From Bordetella ansorpii (GTDB lineage: Bacteria > Pseudomonadota > Gammaproteobacteria > Burkholderiales > Burkholderiaceae_B): a stretch of 64,000 bases of DNA. Where the stretch lies: the NCBI RefSeq assembly GCF_900078315.1, contig NZ_FKBS01000029.1:674908-738907 (forward strand), written 5' to 3'. Under the pieces are notes generated by a model. The model worked only from the letters and a program-made list of their open reading frames with translations. It was not told where the DNA came from and did no database searches. Below are positions 55,746-64,000 of this stretch, one piece after another. The first letter of the stretch is position 1. Each line of letters starts with the position of its first letter. The position numbers and the translations under genes were made by a program.

Positions 55746-56469
55746 GGGCGTCGGACTCCGTCAGGGCGATGTGGGAAATCAAGGTGGGCGCGGCGGGCGT
55801 GGCGGCAAGCGCGGCCTCTTGCGCGGCCAGCGTGCGCAGGGCGTCGAGCTGGCGCAGCAGATGCTTGCGCGCCAGCGCCTCGGCGCCCTCGGGATCGCGC
55901 GCCTTCAACGCGGCGAAGATGGCCAGATGCTCGGCGCAGGATTCCTCGATGCGGCCCGGCAGCGCCAGGCTTTTGTGGCGGAACAGGCTGAGCACCTTGC
56001 GCAGGCCGCCGACCATGTCGGACAGCCAGCGGTTGTCGGCCAGGGCCTGCACGGCCTCGTGGATGCGGGCGTTGGCTTCGTAGTAGTCGTCGATGCGGCC
56101 GGCGGCGGCATGCGCGCGCAGCGCGCGGTGCAGCGGCTCCAGCGCCTTCAGGTCGGAAGCAGAGGCCTTCTGGGCGGCCTCGTAGGCGCAGCGCCCTTCC
56201 AGCATGGCCATCAGCGGAAAGATCTGTTCGAGATCGGCCACCGAGAGTTCGCTGACGAAGCAGCCGCGGCCGGGTTCCAGCCGCACCAGCCCTTCGGTAG
56301 CCAGCACCTTCAGGGCTTCGCGCAGCGGCGTGCGCGAGATGCCCAACAGGCCGGTGAGCGCGGCCTCGTCGATCCAGGCGCCCGCGGCCAGCGCGCGCGA
56401 ACGGATCATGTCGCGCAAACGGTCGGCGACTTCGAGGTACAGCGCCTGGCGGACGATGGGAACGGTCAT
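55696..56469 (-). CDS. GntR-family regulator of the malonate genes (MatR-like)
   Basis: Protein of 257 residues with a GntR winged HTH (YLEVADRLRDMIRSRALAAGAWIDEAALTGLLGISRTPLREALKVLATEGLVRLEPGRGCFV) and an FCD effector domain. It is the first gene of the malonate operon and overlaps matA by 50 nt. The start at 56469 (MTVPIVRQ) is preferred over MVSTSPPP at 56493 because the operator palindrome (56490-56508) would cover the latter. Malonate-responsive GntR regulators are known in equivalent operons; here the effector is inferred. The last 25 residues are Ala/Arg/Pro-rich. Confidence 0.87.
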   Translation of the reverse strand: MTVPIVRQALYLEVADRLRDMIRSRALAAGAWIDEAALTGLLGISRTPLREALKVLATEGLVRLEPGRGCFVSELSVADLEQIFPLMAMLEGRCAYEAAQKASASDLKALEPLHRALRAHAAAGRIDDYYEANARIHEAVQALADNRWLSDMVGGLRKVLSLFRHKSLALPGRIEESCAEHLAIFAALKARDPEGAEALARKHLLRQLDALRTLAAQEAALAATPAAPTLISHIALTESDAHARPRNARPRARPARP

Positions 56470-56489
56470 GGGCGGCGGGCTCGTTGAAA

Positions 56490-56508
56490 CCATAATTCAT
56501 AATTATGG
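56490..56508. promoter_or_regulatory. GntR operator of the malonate operon
   Basis: CCATAATT (56490-56497), CAT, AATTATGG (56501-56508) is a perfect 8-bp inverted repeat, AT-rich in a GC-rich region. It is 21 nt upstream of the preferred GntR start, as expected for autoregulation of the whole operon. Confidence 0.75.
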
Positions 56509-56677
56509 ACAGCCCATGATAGTGCCGTTTTTGCGGGCCGGTAAGCCCCGGCCCCTTATATTTCGATGGTGCGGCGCGGGATGAATGACGTATGCGATAC
56601 GCCGGACGCGAGCGCTGGCGCGGGCCTCATCGCCAGGCCCCGCAAGCCTCGCGGCGGGATGCCGGACCTATCCGCGC

Positions 56678-57466
56678 CTAGAAATGCAGTACGCCATCCA
56701 CGGCATGCTGCATCAGCGACTTCGCCCAGCGCCGTGCCGGCAGGCCGTAGGTGGACTCCACCACTTCGGCGCGCGCCATCAGGTCCGCCGCGCCGACGCG
56801 CAGATCCGGCCCGTTGAACGCCAGCACGATGCGGTTGCCGGCATCGATCTCGGGCAGCAGCACGATGCGGCCATCGAACACCTTGCCGAGATTGTCGATG
56901 TTGCGGCTGAAGCTCTCGTGCTTGCCGAACAGGTTCACGGCCAGCATGCCCACGTCGCCCAGCACCTGGCGGCAGCCCATGTAGAAGCCGACGGAATCGC
57001 GCACCGGCCCCTGGGCCTGCGCATCGTACAGATCGACCAGCAGCACGGGACAGGTGCCCGCATTGGCGGGATCGACCACCCACTGGCCCGCGTCGTCATG
57101 ATGAATGGCCAGGCGTGGCGAGCGCGGCAGGCGGAAGAACAGGTGGCACACCGACGTGACGCGCGGATTCCACTCCACCACCGTCACGTCGCTGCGGGTG
57201 TGCTTCAGGCAGAAGCGGGCCAGCGAGCCCGCCCCCAGGCCCAGCAGGCCGATGGGGCCGTCGCGCGGAGGCTCCAGGAACAGCAGCCAGCCCATCATCT
57301 GGGCGGTGTATTCCAGCACCAGTTCGGCAGGGTCGTCCATGCGCATGGCGCCCTGGACCCACTCGGTGCTGAAGTGCAGATAACGGATGCCGTCGGACTC
57401 GGAGAGCGACGGCATGTCGGGCGACGCGGACGCGGCGCCGCGCGATGAGGCGGGGGATTTCGGCAT
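56678..57466 (-). CDS. Spermidine-synthase-like methyltransferase-fold protein
   Basis: Protein of 262 residues with a Rossmann-like core resembling polyamine synthases: IGLLGLGAGSLARFCLKHTRSDVTVVEWNPRV, then LAIHHDDAGQWVVDPANAGTCPVLLVDLYDAQAQGP, corresponding to the nucleotide-binding loops. The residues that bind decarboxy-SAM and putrescine in true spermidine synthases are not clearly kept, so the substrate is uncertain. The start MPKSPASSRG at 57466 follows a TACAAT hexamer by 5 nt; MHPIPDAP at 57517 is an alternative. It is not obviously part of an operon. Confidence 0.7.
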   Translation of the reverse strand: MPKSPASSRGAASASPDMPSLSESDGIRYLHFSTEWVQGAMRMDDPAELVLEYTAQMMGWLLFLEPPRDGPIGLLGLGAGSLARFCLKHTRSDVTVVEWNPRVTSVCHLFFRLPRSPRLAIHHDDAGQWVVDPANAGTCPVLLVDLYDAQAQGPVRDSVGFYMGCRQVLGDVGMLAVNLFGKHESFSRNIDNLGKVFDGRIVLLPEIDAGNRIVLAFNGPDLRVGAADLMARAEVVESTYGLPARRWAKSLMQHAVDGVLHF

Positions 57467-57584
57467 GGCGCATTGTAGCGATGCCGGCAACACGGGCGCA
57501 TCGGGTATTGGATGCATCCGCTCCCCTGACCCACGGCGCGCCGTGCCCGCGCGGGGCGTCCCCGCGATCGAGCCCCGACGGCGC

Positions 57585-58766
57585 TCAGACGCGTTCGAAG
57601 ATCGCCGCGATGCCCTGGCCGCCGCCGATGCACATCGTCACCAGCGCATAGCGGCCGCCCACGCGCTGCAGTTCGTGCAGCGCCTTGACGGTGATGATGG
57701 CGCCGGTGGCGCCGATGGGGTGGCCCAGGCTGATGCCGCTGCCGTTCGGGTTGACCTTGGCCGGATCGAACTTCAGCTCGCGCGACACGGCGCAGGCCTG
57801 CGCGGCGAAGGCCTCGTTGGCCTCGATCACGTCCAACTGCTGCACCGTCAGGCCGGCGCGCTTCAACGCGGCCTGCGTGGCGGGCACCGGACCGATGCCC
57901 ATGATCTCGGGATCCACGCCGGAATGCGCGTAGGCCACCAGGCGCGCCAGGGGCTTCACGCCGCGCTTGGCGGCCACGGCGGCGTTCATCAGCACCACGG
58001 CGCCCGCGCCGTCGTTCAGGCCCGAGGCATTGCCGGCGGTGACGGTGCCCTCTTCCTTCTTGAACACGGTCTTCAGGCCCGCCAGGCTGTCGGCGGTGAC
58101 GTCGCGGCGCACGTGCTCGTCGGTGTCGAACGTGACCTCGCCCTTGCGCGTCTTCTGCACGATGGGAACGATCTGGTCGCGGAAATGGCCGGCGTCGATG
58201 GCCGCGGCCGCGCGGCGGTGCGACTCGGCGGCCAGCGCGTCCTGGTCGGCGCGGCTGATGCCGAAGCGCGCCGCCACGTTCTCGGCCGTGACGCCCATGT
58301 GCATGCGGCCGAACGGGTCGGTCAGCGCGCCCGTCATCATGTCCAGCATCGCGGCGTCGCCCATGCGCGCGCCCCATCGTTGCGCGGGCGCGATGTACGG
58401 CGCGCGGCTCATGCTCTCGGCGCCGGCGCCCACGGCGATCTCGGCATCGCCCAGCATGATGGTCTGCGCGGCCGACACGATGGCCTGCAGGCCCGAACCG
58501 CACAGGCGGTTGACGTTGAAGGCCGGCGTTTCCTTGCCGATGCCGGCGTTGATGGCGGCCACGCGCGACAGGTACATGTCGCGCGGCTCGGTGTTGATGA
58601 CGTGGCCGACGGCGACGTGGCCCACTTCATTGCCATTGACGGCGGCGCGTTCCAGCGCGGCGCGGATGACGGTGGCGCCCAGGTCGATGGGCGGCACGTC
58701 CTTCAGCGCGCCGCCGAAATCGCCGATGGCGGTACGGATGGCGGAGGCGACGATGACTTCGTTCAT
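57585..58766 (-). CDS. Acetyl-CoA acetyltransferase (thiolase)
   Basis: Thiolase of 393 residues. The acyl-accepting Cys is Cys89 (FNVNRLCGSGLQAIV), and the C-terminal active-site parts are GHPIGATG and VTMCIGGGQGIAAIFE with the second Cys. EAFAAQACAVSREL is the expected NEAFA motif. It reversibly condenses two acetyl-CoA or cleaves 3-ketoacyl-CoA. It is divergent from the acyl-CoA dehydrogenase pair across a 282-nt region holding a palindrome, so co-regulation is likely. The start MNEVIVASAIRTAIGDFGG at 58766 is standard. Confidence 0.95.
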   Translation of the reverse strand: MNEVIVASAIRTAIGDFGGALKDVPPIDLGATVIRAALERAAVNGNEVGHVAVGHVINTEPRDMYLSRVAAINAGIGKETPAFNVNRLCGSGLQAIVSAAQTIMLGDAEIAVGAGAESMSRAPYIAPAQRWGARMGDAAMLDMMTGALTDPFGRMHMGVTAENVAARFGISRADQDALAAESHRRAAAAIDAGHFRDQIVPIVQKTRKGEVTFDTDEHVRRDVTADSLAGLKTVFKKEEGTVTAGNASGLNDGAGAVVLMNAAVAAKRGVKPLARLVAYAHSGVDPEIMGIGPVPATQAALKRAGLTVQQLDVIEANEAFAAQACAVSRELKFDPAKVNPNGSGISLGHPIGATGAIITVKALHELQRVGGRYALVTMCIGGGQGIAAIFERV

Positions 58767-58908
58767 GGCAATGCTCCTCTCATATAGGTGGTCTGGCGCG
58801 CCGCCGGCACAGGCGGTCCCGGGCGCGTCTCTTGCTGGCATCCCCGTGGGACGCCGCGGTGCAGCAATCATACTCGCGCCCTCCCGGCACGATGCCGGCC
58901 AGGCGATA

Positions 58909-58929
58909 GGAAATGTGTATGGCATTTCC
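58909..58929. promoter_or_regulatory. Operator-like palindrome between thiolase and acyl-CoA dehydrogenase genes
   Basis: GGAAATG (58909-58915), 7 nt, CATTTCC (58923-58929) is a perfect 7-bp inverted repeat. The divergent gap 58767-59048 contains no other strong structure. It could bind a TetR- or IclR-type dimer controlling both directions. Confidence 0.55.
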
Positions 58930-59048
58930 GCAAAAAAATATTGGACGCCCGCGCAAGCCGCACGGGATAGTCCACCCTGCATGGCGCTATCCGAGACGCC
59001 TCCGCATTCGAATGCGGCCGCACAAAAGCAACGACGAGACGAACCTGG

Positions 59049-60203
59049 ATGATCGATACGCTGGACCTCACGGCCATTCCCGCCGAAGACGAAGCGCTGC
59101 GCAGCGAGATCAGGCAATTCCTGCAACAGGCCTTGAAGAACGTGCCCGCCGACCAGCGCGCGCGCTCGTGGATGGGCTTCGATGCCGACTTCAGCCGCCA
59201 GTTGGCCGAACGCGGCTGGCTGGGCCTGACGCTGCCCCGCGAGTACGGTGGCGCCCAGCGCGGCCATTTCGCGCGCTTCGTGCTGTCTGAAGAATTACTG
59301 GGCGCGGGCGCGCCGGTGTCCGCGCACTGGATCGCGGACCGCCAGAGCGCGCCGTTGATCCTGAAATACGGCACGCCACGGCAGCGGCGGGACTACCTGC
59401 CCCGCATCTGCCGTGCCGAGGCGTTCTTCTGCATCGGCATGAGCGAGCCCGGCTCGGGCTCGGACCTGGCCAGCATCCGCACGCGGGCCGAACCCCGGGC
59501 CGATGGCGGCTGGCGGCTGAACGGCAGCAAGATCTGGACGACCAACGCGCACCGGTCGCACTACATGATCGCGCTGGTGCGCACCTCGGGCACGGCGGCC
59601 GACCGCCACCAGGGCCTGTCGCAGGTCATCGTCGACCTGTCGCTGCCCGGCGTCACCGTGCGCCCCATCGAGGACCTGGCCGGCGACTCGCACTTCTCCG
59701 AGGTCTTCTTCGAGGACGTCGCGCTGGCGGACGATGCGCTGATCGGCACCGAGGGCGAAGGCTGGCAACAGGTCAATGCCGAACTGGCCTTCGAGCGCAG
59801 CGGACCCGAACGCCTGTATTCCAGCATGGCGCTGGTCGAATGCTGGCTCGGGCATTGCCGCGCCAACCGCCTGGACGACGACCTCACCCGCGCCACGCTG
59901 GGCGAGATCCTGGCGCACCTGGCCACGCTGCGCGGCATGTCGCTGGCCATCGCGGGACAACTGGCGCGCGGCCTCGCCCCCGCCACCGAGGCCGCGCTGG
60001 TCAAGGACCTGGGCACCGAACTGGAACAACGCATTCCCGGCCTGATCGCGCAGGCGCTGGGCCGCACGCCCGAGCAACCGGCCTCGCCCGAGCTGCTGCG
60101 CACGCTGGCCTATGTCGAGCAGGTCAGCCCGACGTTCTCGCTGCGCGGCGGCACCCGCGAGATCCTGCGCGGCATCATCGCGCGCGGCCTGGGCCTGAGA
60201 TAA
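59049..60203 (+). CDS. Acyl-CoA dehydrogenase
   Basis: FAD-dependent enzyme of 384 residues. The N-terminal helical domain is followed by the flavin-binding beta domain (CIGMSEPGSGSDLASIRTRAE and GWRLNGSKIWTTNAHRSHYMIALVRT). The C-terminal helical domain ends YVEQVSPTFSLRGGTREILRGIIARGLGLR, the common ACAD tail. The catalytic base cannot be fixed by inspection. The second ACAD gene follows by 9 nt, so the two are likely co-translated, possibly forming a heteromer as in sterol or branched-acid catabolic clusters. Confidence 0.92.
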   Translation: MIDTLDLTAIPAEDEALRSEIRQFLQQALKNVPADQRARSWMGFDADFSRQLAERGWLGLTLPREYGGAQRGHFARFVLSEELLGAGAPVSAHWIADRQSAPLILKYGTPRQRRDYLPRICRAEAFFCIGMSEPGSGSDLASIRTRAEPRADGGWRLNGSKIWTTNAHRSHYMIALVRTSGTAADRHQGLSQVIVDLSLPGVTVRPIEDLAGDSHFSEVFFEDVALADDALIGTEGEGWQQVNAELAFERSGPERLYSSMALVECWLGHCRANRLDDDLTRATLGEILAHLATLRGMSLAIAGQLARGLAPATEAALVKDLGTELEQRIPGLIAQALGRTPEQPASPELLRTLAYVEQVSPTFSLRGGTREILRGIIARGLGLR

Positions 60204-60212
60204 GGAAACGAG

Positions 60213-61223
60213 ATGGACGATCTATTCGGAGACGCCGCGCAGCGGCTGTTCGCGCAGGCCTACGCGCCGGACGTGCAACGCGCGATCGAACGCGGCGAAG
60301 GCGCCGCGCAGGCCTGGCAAGCGCTGGAGGAATCGGGCTTCCTGGACGCCCTGGTGCCGGAACAGGCGGGCGGCGCCGGCCTGCGGCTGTGCGACACCCT
60401 GCCCCTGGCGCAGGCAGCAGGCTGGCACGGCATGGGCGTGCCCTTCGTGCAGACGATGCTGGCGCGCGCGTGGCTGCATGCCGCGGGGCATGCGGCGCCG
60501 GCCGGGCCGATCGCGCTGGCCCCGTTCGGCGCGGCGCGCGACGCCAACGGCCTGGTCGCCCCGGCCGTCTGGGCGGGCGGCGCGGCGCAGTGGGTCCTGG
60601 TGGCGCTGGCCGACGGCGCCCTGCTGCTGCCGGCCGAGGCCGCACAGCGCGTGCCGTCCGGCGGGCATGGCAGCCTGGATGCCGACATGGTGTGGCCCGT
60701 TCAGGCCACTGCCGACGCGGCGCCTCTGGCCGGCACCAGCCTGGCCGAACTGGCCGCGGCGGCCGCCGCGCCGCTGCTGGCGGGCGCCCTGGAACGCGTG
60801 CTGCGCATGACCGTGGACTACGCCAACGACCGCAGCCAGTTCGGCAAACCCATCGGCCGTTTCCAGGCCGTGCAGCAGCAACTGAGCATCATGGCCGAGC
60901 AGGTCTGGGCGGCGCGCATGGCGGCCCAACTGGCCTTCCAAAGCGCGGACACGGCGCCGCAACCGCTGTTGGCGGCGCTGGGCAAGGCGCGCACCAGCGC
61001 GGCCGCCACCACGGTGGCCGACATCGCCCATGCCGTGCACGGCGCCATCGGCGTCACCGAGGAATACGCGCTGCAGCGCTACACGCGGCGCCTGCGCGAG
61101 TGGCGCCGCGCGGCCGGCGCCGAGACCTACTGGCACGGCCGCATCGGCGCGGTCGCGCTGGCGGCCCAAGGCGAGTCGGCACTGTCCTTCCTGCGGACCG
61201 ACCTGTACGCAAAGATCGACTGA
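60213..61223 (+). CDS. Acyl-CoA dehydrogenase, short form
   Basis: Protein of 336 residues, shorter than typical ACADs, missing part of the beta domain. The C-terminal domain is well kept: LERVLRMTVDYANDRSQFGKPIGRFQAVQQQLSIMAEQVWAARMAA, then AVHGAIGVTEEYALQRYTRRLREWRRAAG. In other actinobacterial and proteobacterial clusters, short and long ACADs of this kind form alpha2beta2 heteromers. It follows the full-length partner by 9 nt, supporting that reading. Activity on its own is unlikely to be predicted. Confidence 0.87.
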   Translation: MDDLFGDAAQRLFAQAYAPDVQRAIERGEGAAQAWQALEESGFLDALVPEQAGGAGLRLCDTLPLAQAAGWHGMGVPFVQTMLARAWLHAAGHAAPAGPIALAPFGAARDANGLVAPAVWAGGAAQWVLVALADGALLLPAEAAQRVPSGGHGSLDADMVWPVQATADAAPLAGTSLAELAAAAAAPLLAGALERVLRMTVDYANDRSQFGKPIGRFQAVQQQLSIMAEQVWAARMAAQLAFQSADTAPQPLLAALGKARTSAAATTVADIAHAVHGAIGVTEEYALQRYTRRLREWRRAAGAETYWHGRIGAVALAAQGESALSFLRTDLYAKID

Positions 61224-61316
61224 CGGCGGGCGCCGGGACTGGCAGAATGTGGCGACCGCTGCCGGCACACCGTTGCGCCGGCGGCCCCATGCCCTTTCCT
61301 ACCTTGTGGAAACACC

Positions 61317-61691
61317 ATGCCCATCCTCAACATCCAGATCATGCAGGGACACACCGACAGCGAGAAGACCGCGCTGCTGGAGAACGCCACCCGAGCCGTG
61401 GAAGCCAGCATCGGCGCGCCGGTGCAGTCCATCCGCATCGTGCTGGAAGAGGTCGACGCCAGGAACGTGATCGTCGCCGGCAAGCTCGGCCACCCCATGG
61501 CTCTGGCGCTGGTGCGCCTGATCGCCGGCCGCGACGAAGCGAAGAAAGCCACGCTGATCGCCGCGCTCAGCCTGGCCATCCACGCCAGCATCGGTATCGC
61601 GGAACAGGACGTCCGCGTCGTGCTGACCGACGTGCCCAACACGGACATGGGCGTGGCGGGCGGCCTCACGGCCAAGGCGGCGGGACGCTGA
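61317..61691 (+). CDS. Tautomerase-superfamily protein with two fused 4-OT-like halves
   Basis: Protein of 124 residues, double the size of classic 4-oxalocrotonate tautomerase subunits. The first half begins PILNIQIMQGHTDSEKTALLENATRAV with the catalytic Pro2. Residues 60-116 repeat the pattern (PMALALVRLIAGRDEAKKATLIAALSLAI, ASIG, VRVVLTDVPNTDMGVAGG), aligning Pro60 with Pro2 and ASIG 90-93 with 30-33. The second Pro has no free amino terminus and should be inactive. It lies 93 nt after the ACAD pair on the same strand, before a convergent LysR gene. Confidence 0.82.
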   Translation: MPILNIQIMQGHTDSEKTALLENATRAVEASIGAPVQSIRIVLEEVDARNVIVAGKLGHPMALALVRLIAGRDEAKKATLIAALSLAIHASIGIAEQDVRVVLTDVPNTDMGVAGGLTAKAAGR

Positions 61692-61724
61692 ACCACGCGC
61701 CTGGCGGGAAAGCCGGACGGCTGG

Positions 61725-62639
61725 TCAGCCCCCGTCCCATTCCGCCTCGCACGCCAGCGCAATGCTGTCCCGCAGCCGCAGCACCGGCATGCACGGCGTC
61801 TCGCGCAGCGTCACCAGCGACAGGGCCAGCGCATCCCTTGCGTCGGCATCCGCGATCGGCACGAACGCCACGTGCGGCGTCGAATAGGCCCGCGTCACCC
61901 CCGGCACCAGGGCCAGCCCCAACCCGCTGGCCACCAGGCTGACCAGGGTCTGCACCTGGATCGCCTCCTGGCTGACCCGCGGGGAAAACCCCGCCTTGCG
62001 GCACAGCGCCGCCGCCACGCCGTACAGCCCCGGCACCTTGGCCGGCGCATACATCACGAAGCTCTCGCCGCGCACGTCGCGCATGTGCACCGGCCCGCGA
62101 CCGGCCAGCGGATGGGCCGAGGGCAGCGCCAGGATCAGGTCATCGCGTTCCACCACCCACGAGGCCAGCTCGGGATCGTCGGCCAGCGGGCCGCGCACCA
62201 GCCCGCCATCCAGCTCGTTGGCGCGCAAGGCGGCCACCAGGCCGATGGTGCTGTCCTCGCGCAACTCCAGCTGCACATCGGGATACTGCTGGCGAAACGC
62301 CGGCAGGCAGCGCGGCAGCAGCTCGTACGTGGCCGATCCCACGAACCCCAGCCGCAACCGGCCCGACTCGCCCAGCGCCACGCGCCGCGCGGCCCGGCGC
62401 GCCTGATCGGCATGGAACAGCGCGCGGCGCGCATCGCCCATCAGGGCTTCGCCGGCCGCCGTCAACGACACGCCGCGCGCGCCGCGTTCCAGCAACTGCA
62501 CGCCCACCGCGTGCTCCAGCTTCTGTATCGAGACGGATAGCGCCGGCTGGGCGATGTGCAGCGCCTCGGCCGCCCGGCGGTAACTGCCCAGTTCGGCGAT
62601 GGCGACGAACTGCCGCAGATGGCGCAAGTCCAGACTCAT
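61725..62639 (-). CDS. LysR-family transcriptional regulator
   Basis: Protein of 304 residues with a standard N-terminal HTH (DLRHLRQFVAIAELGSYRRAAEALHIAQPALSVSIQKLEHAVGVQLLERGARGVSLTAAGEAL) and an effector-binding domain ending in the SLVASGLGLALVPGVTRAYS hinge. It is divergent from the CoA-transferase gene across 72 nt with an inverted repeat, so it probably regulates that gene. It may also act on the convergent ACAD/tautomerase genes. Confidence 0.92.
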   Translation of the reverse strand: MSLDLRHLRQFVAIAELGSYRRAAEALHIAQPALSVSIQKLEHAVGVQLLERGARGVSLTAAGEALMGDARRALFHADQARRAARRVALGESGRLRLGFVGSATYELLPRCLPAFRQQYPDVQLELREDSTIGLVAALRANELDGGLVRGPLADDPELASWVVERDDLILALPSAHPLAGRGPVHMRDVRGESFVMYAPAKVPGLYGVAAALCRKAGFSPRVSQEAIQVQTLVSLVASGLGLALVPGVTRAYSTPHVAFVPIADADARDALALSLVTLRETPCMPVLRLRDSIALACEAEWDGG

Positions 62640-62649
62640 AACGGATTCC

Positions 62650-62663
62650 GTATCGATCTATAC
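62650..62663. promoter_or_regulatory. Inverted repeat in the LysR/CoA-transferase promoter region
   Basis: GTAT-CGATCT-ATAC is symmetrical in its outer arms with a GATC core, 10 nt upstream of the LysR start and about 50 nt upstream of the CoA-transferase gene. LysR boxes are often short AT-rich repeats like this. Confidence 0.4.
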
Positions 62664-62711
62664 CGAAGCCATATTAGACGTTTATGTCCGGGGTGATTAG
62701 GATTTTCCGTC

Positions 62712-63943
<1,232 letters not shown>

Positions 63944-63944
<1 letters not shown>

Positions 63945-63982
63945 GGCCTGTTCACACTAAAAGGAGCCTCGCATGCGAACAG
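63944..63982. repeat. Dispersed hairpin element, copy 2
   Basis: The left GGGCCTGTTC (63944-63953) can pair with GAACAG (63977-63982). The last 21 bp are identical to 14172-14192. An ATG inside it (63973) with AGGAG 7 nt upstream opens a frame to the window end (MRTETYGWQ), which might be the start of a gene that continues outside. Since the same ATG context occurs in the hairpin at 14183, where it leads to no recognisable protein, I treat it as a repeat rather than a gene start. Confidence 0.6.
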
Positions 63983-64000
63983 AAACGTATGGATGGCAAG

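Noticed and set aside
63973..64000. Possible gene start at the right edge (ATG with AGGAG upstream)
   Set aside because: The whole context, including ATG and AGGAG, is part of a hairpin element repeated at 14157-14196, where it starts no recognisable gene. Only nine codons are available before the window ends.

Overview
The window is GC-rich, densely packed bacterial chromosome with mostly core genes. GC-rich third codon positions, a Bug/TTT-type solute receptor, a split chromate transporter, tryptophan-type ABC genes, type II QueF and a malonyl-CoA decarboxylase/malonyl-CoA synthetase pair suggest a betaproteobacterium of the Alcaligenaceae (Bordetella/Achromobacter-like). This is an inference from gene content; no database search was possible. 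I found no rRNA, tRNA, CRISPR array, prophage or intact insertion sequence.

Layout. 0.2-3.3 kb: hpnCDE, making squalene from farnesyl diphosphate. 3.3-6.7 kb: crcB and clpB, separated by a 124-bp palindromic repeat. 6.8-12.4 kb: a gamma-glutamylcyclotransferase-like protein, an exported alpha/beta hydrolase, a ferredoxin/Nudix pair, an M14-like peptidase and an NlpE-like lipoprotein. 12.4-14.1 kb: a stand-alone response regulator with a small degenerate kinase-like partner, then a YdcH-like protein. 14.2-22.8 kb: MFS pump with divergent LysR, nadX, an SbmA-like ABC exporter, split chrA, and a GlxA-type regulator divergent from DUF1428 and VOC genes. 22.8-28.5 kb: second copy of the repeat, slyX, a GFA enzyme, a GST, a YadGH-like ABC exporter, ohr/ohrR with two matching operators, and higBA. 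28.5-31 kb: aceA and queF around a promoter region with three TTTC-N7-GAAA sites. 31.3-39 kb: MFS, pgsA, uvrC, nagZ, acpS, a secreted protein, a GntR regulator and pdxJ. 39-45.2 kb: a complete RND tripartite efflux operon that overlaps pdxJ. 45.3-51.9 kb: patatin and DUF4136 genes, a TrpXYZ-like ABC transporter, sodC and a Bug receptor. 52-56.5 kb: a malonate module (GntR regulator, malonyl-CoA decarboxylase, enoyl-CoA hydratase, malonyl-CoA synthetase). 56.7-63.9 kb: a spermidine-synthase-like protein and an acyl-CoA catabolic cluster (thiolase, two acyl-CoA dehydrogenases, a duplicated tautomerase, LysR, a class III CoA-transferase).

How it fits together. Many genes sit as divergent regulator/target pairs with visible inverted repeats between them. 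Several operons are tightly coupled by 1-4 nt overlaps: hpnD-hpnE, yadG-yadH-like, the efflux pump through pdxJ, and decarboxylase-hydratase. The most interesting signals are in DNA structure and regulation. They are a dispersed palindrome with a compensatory base-pair change between copies, a second dispersed hairpin at 14.2 and 63.9 kb, the aceA/queF operator array, and the reduced two-component pair.
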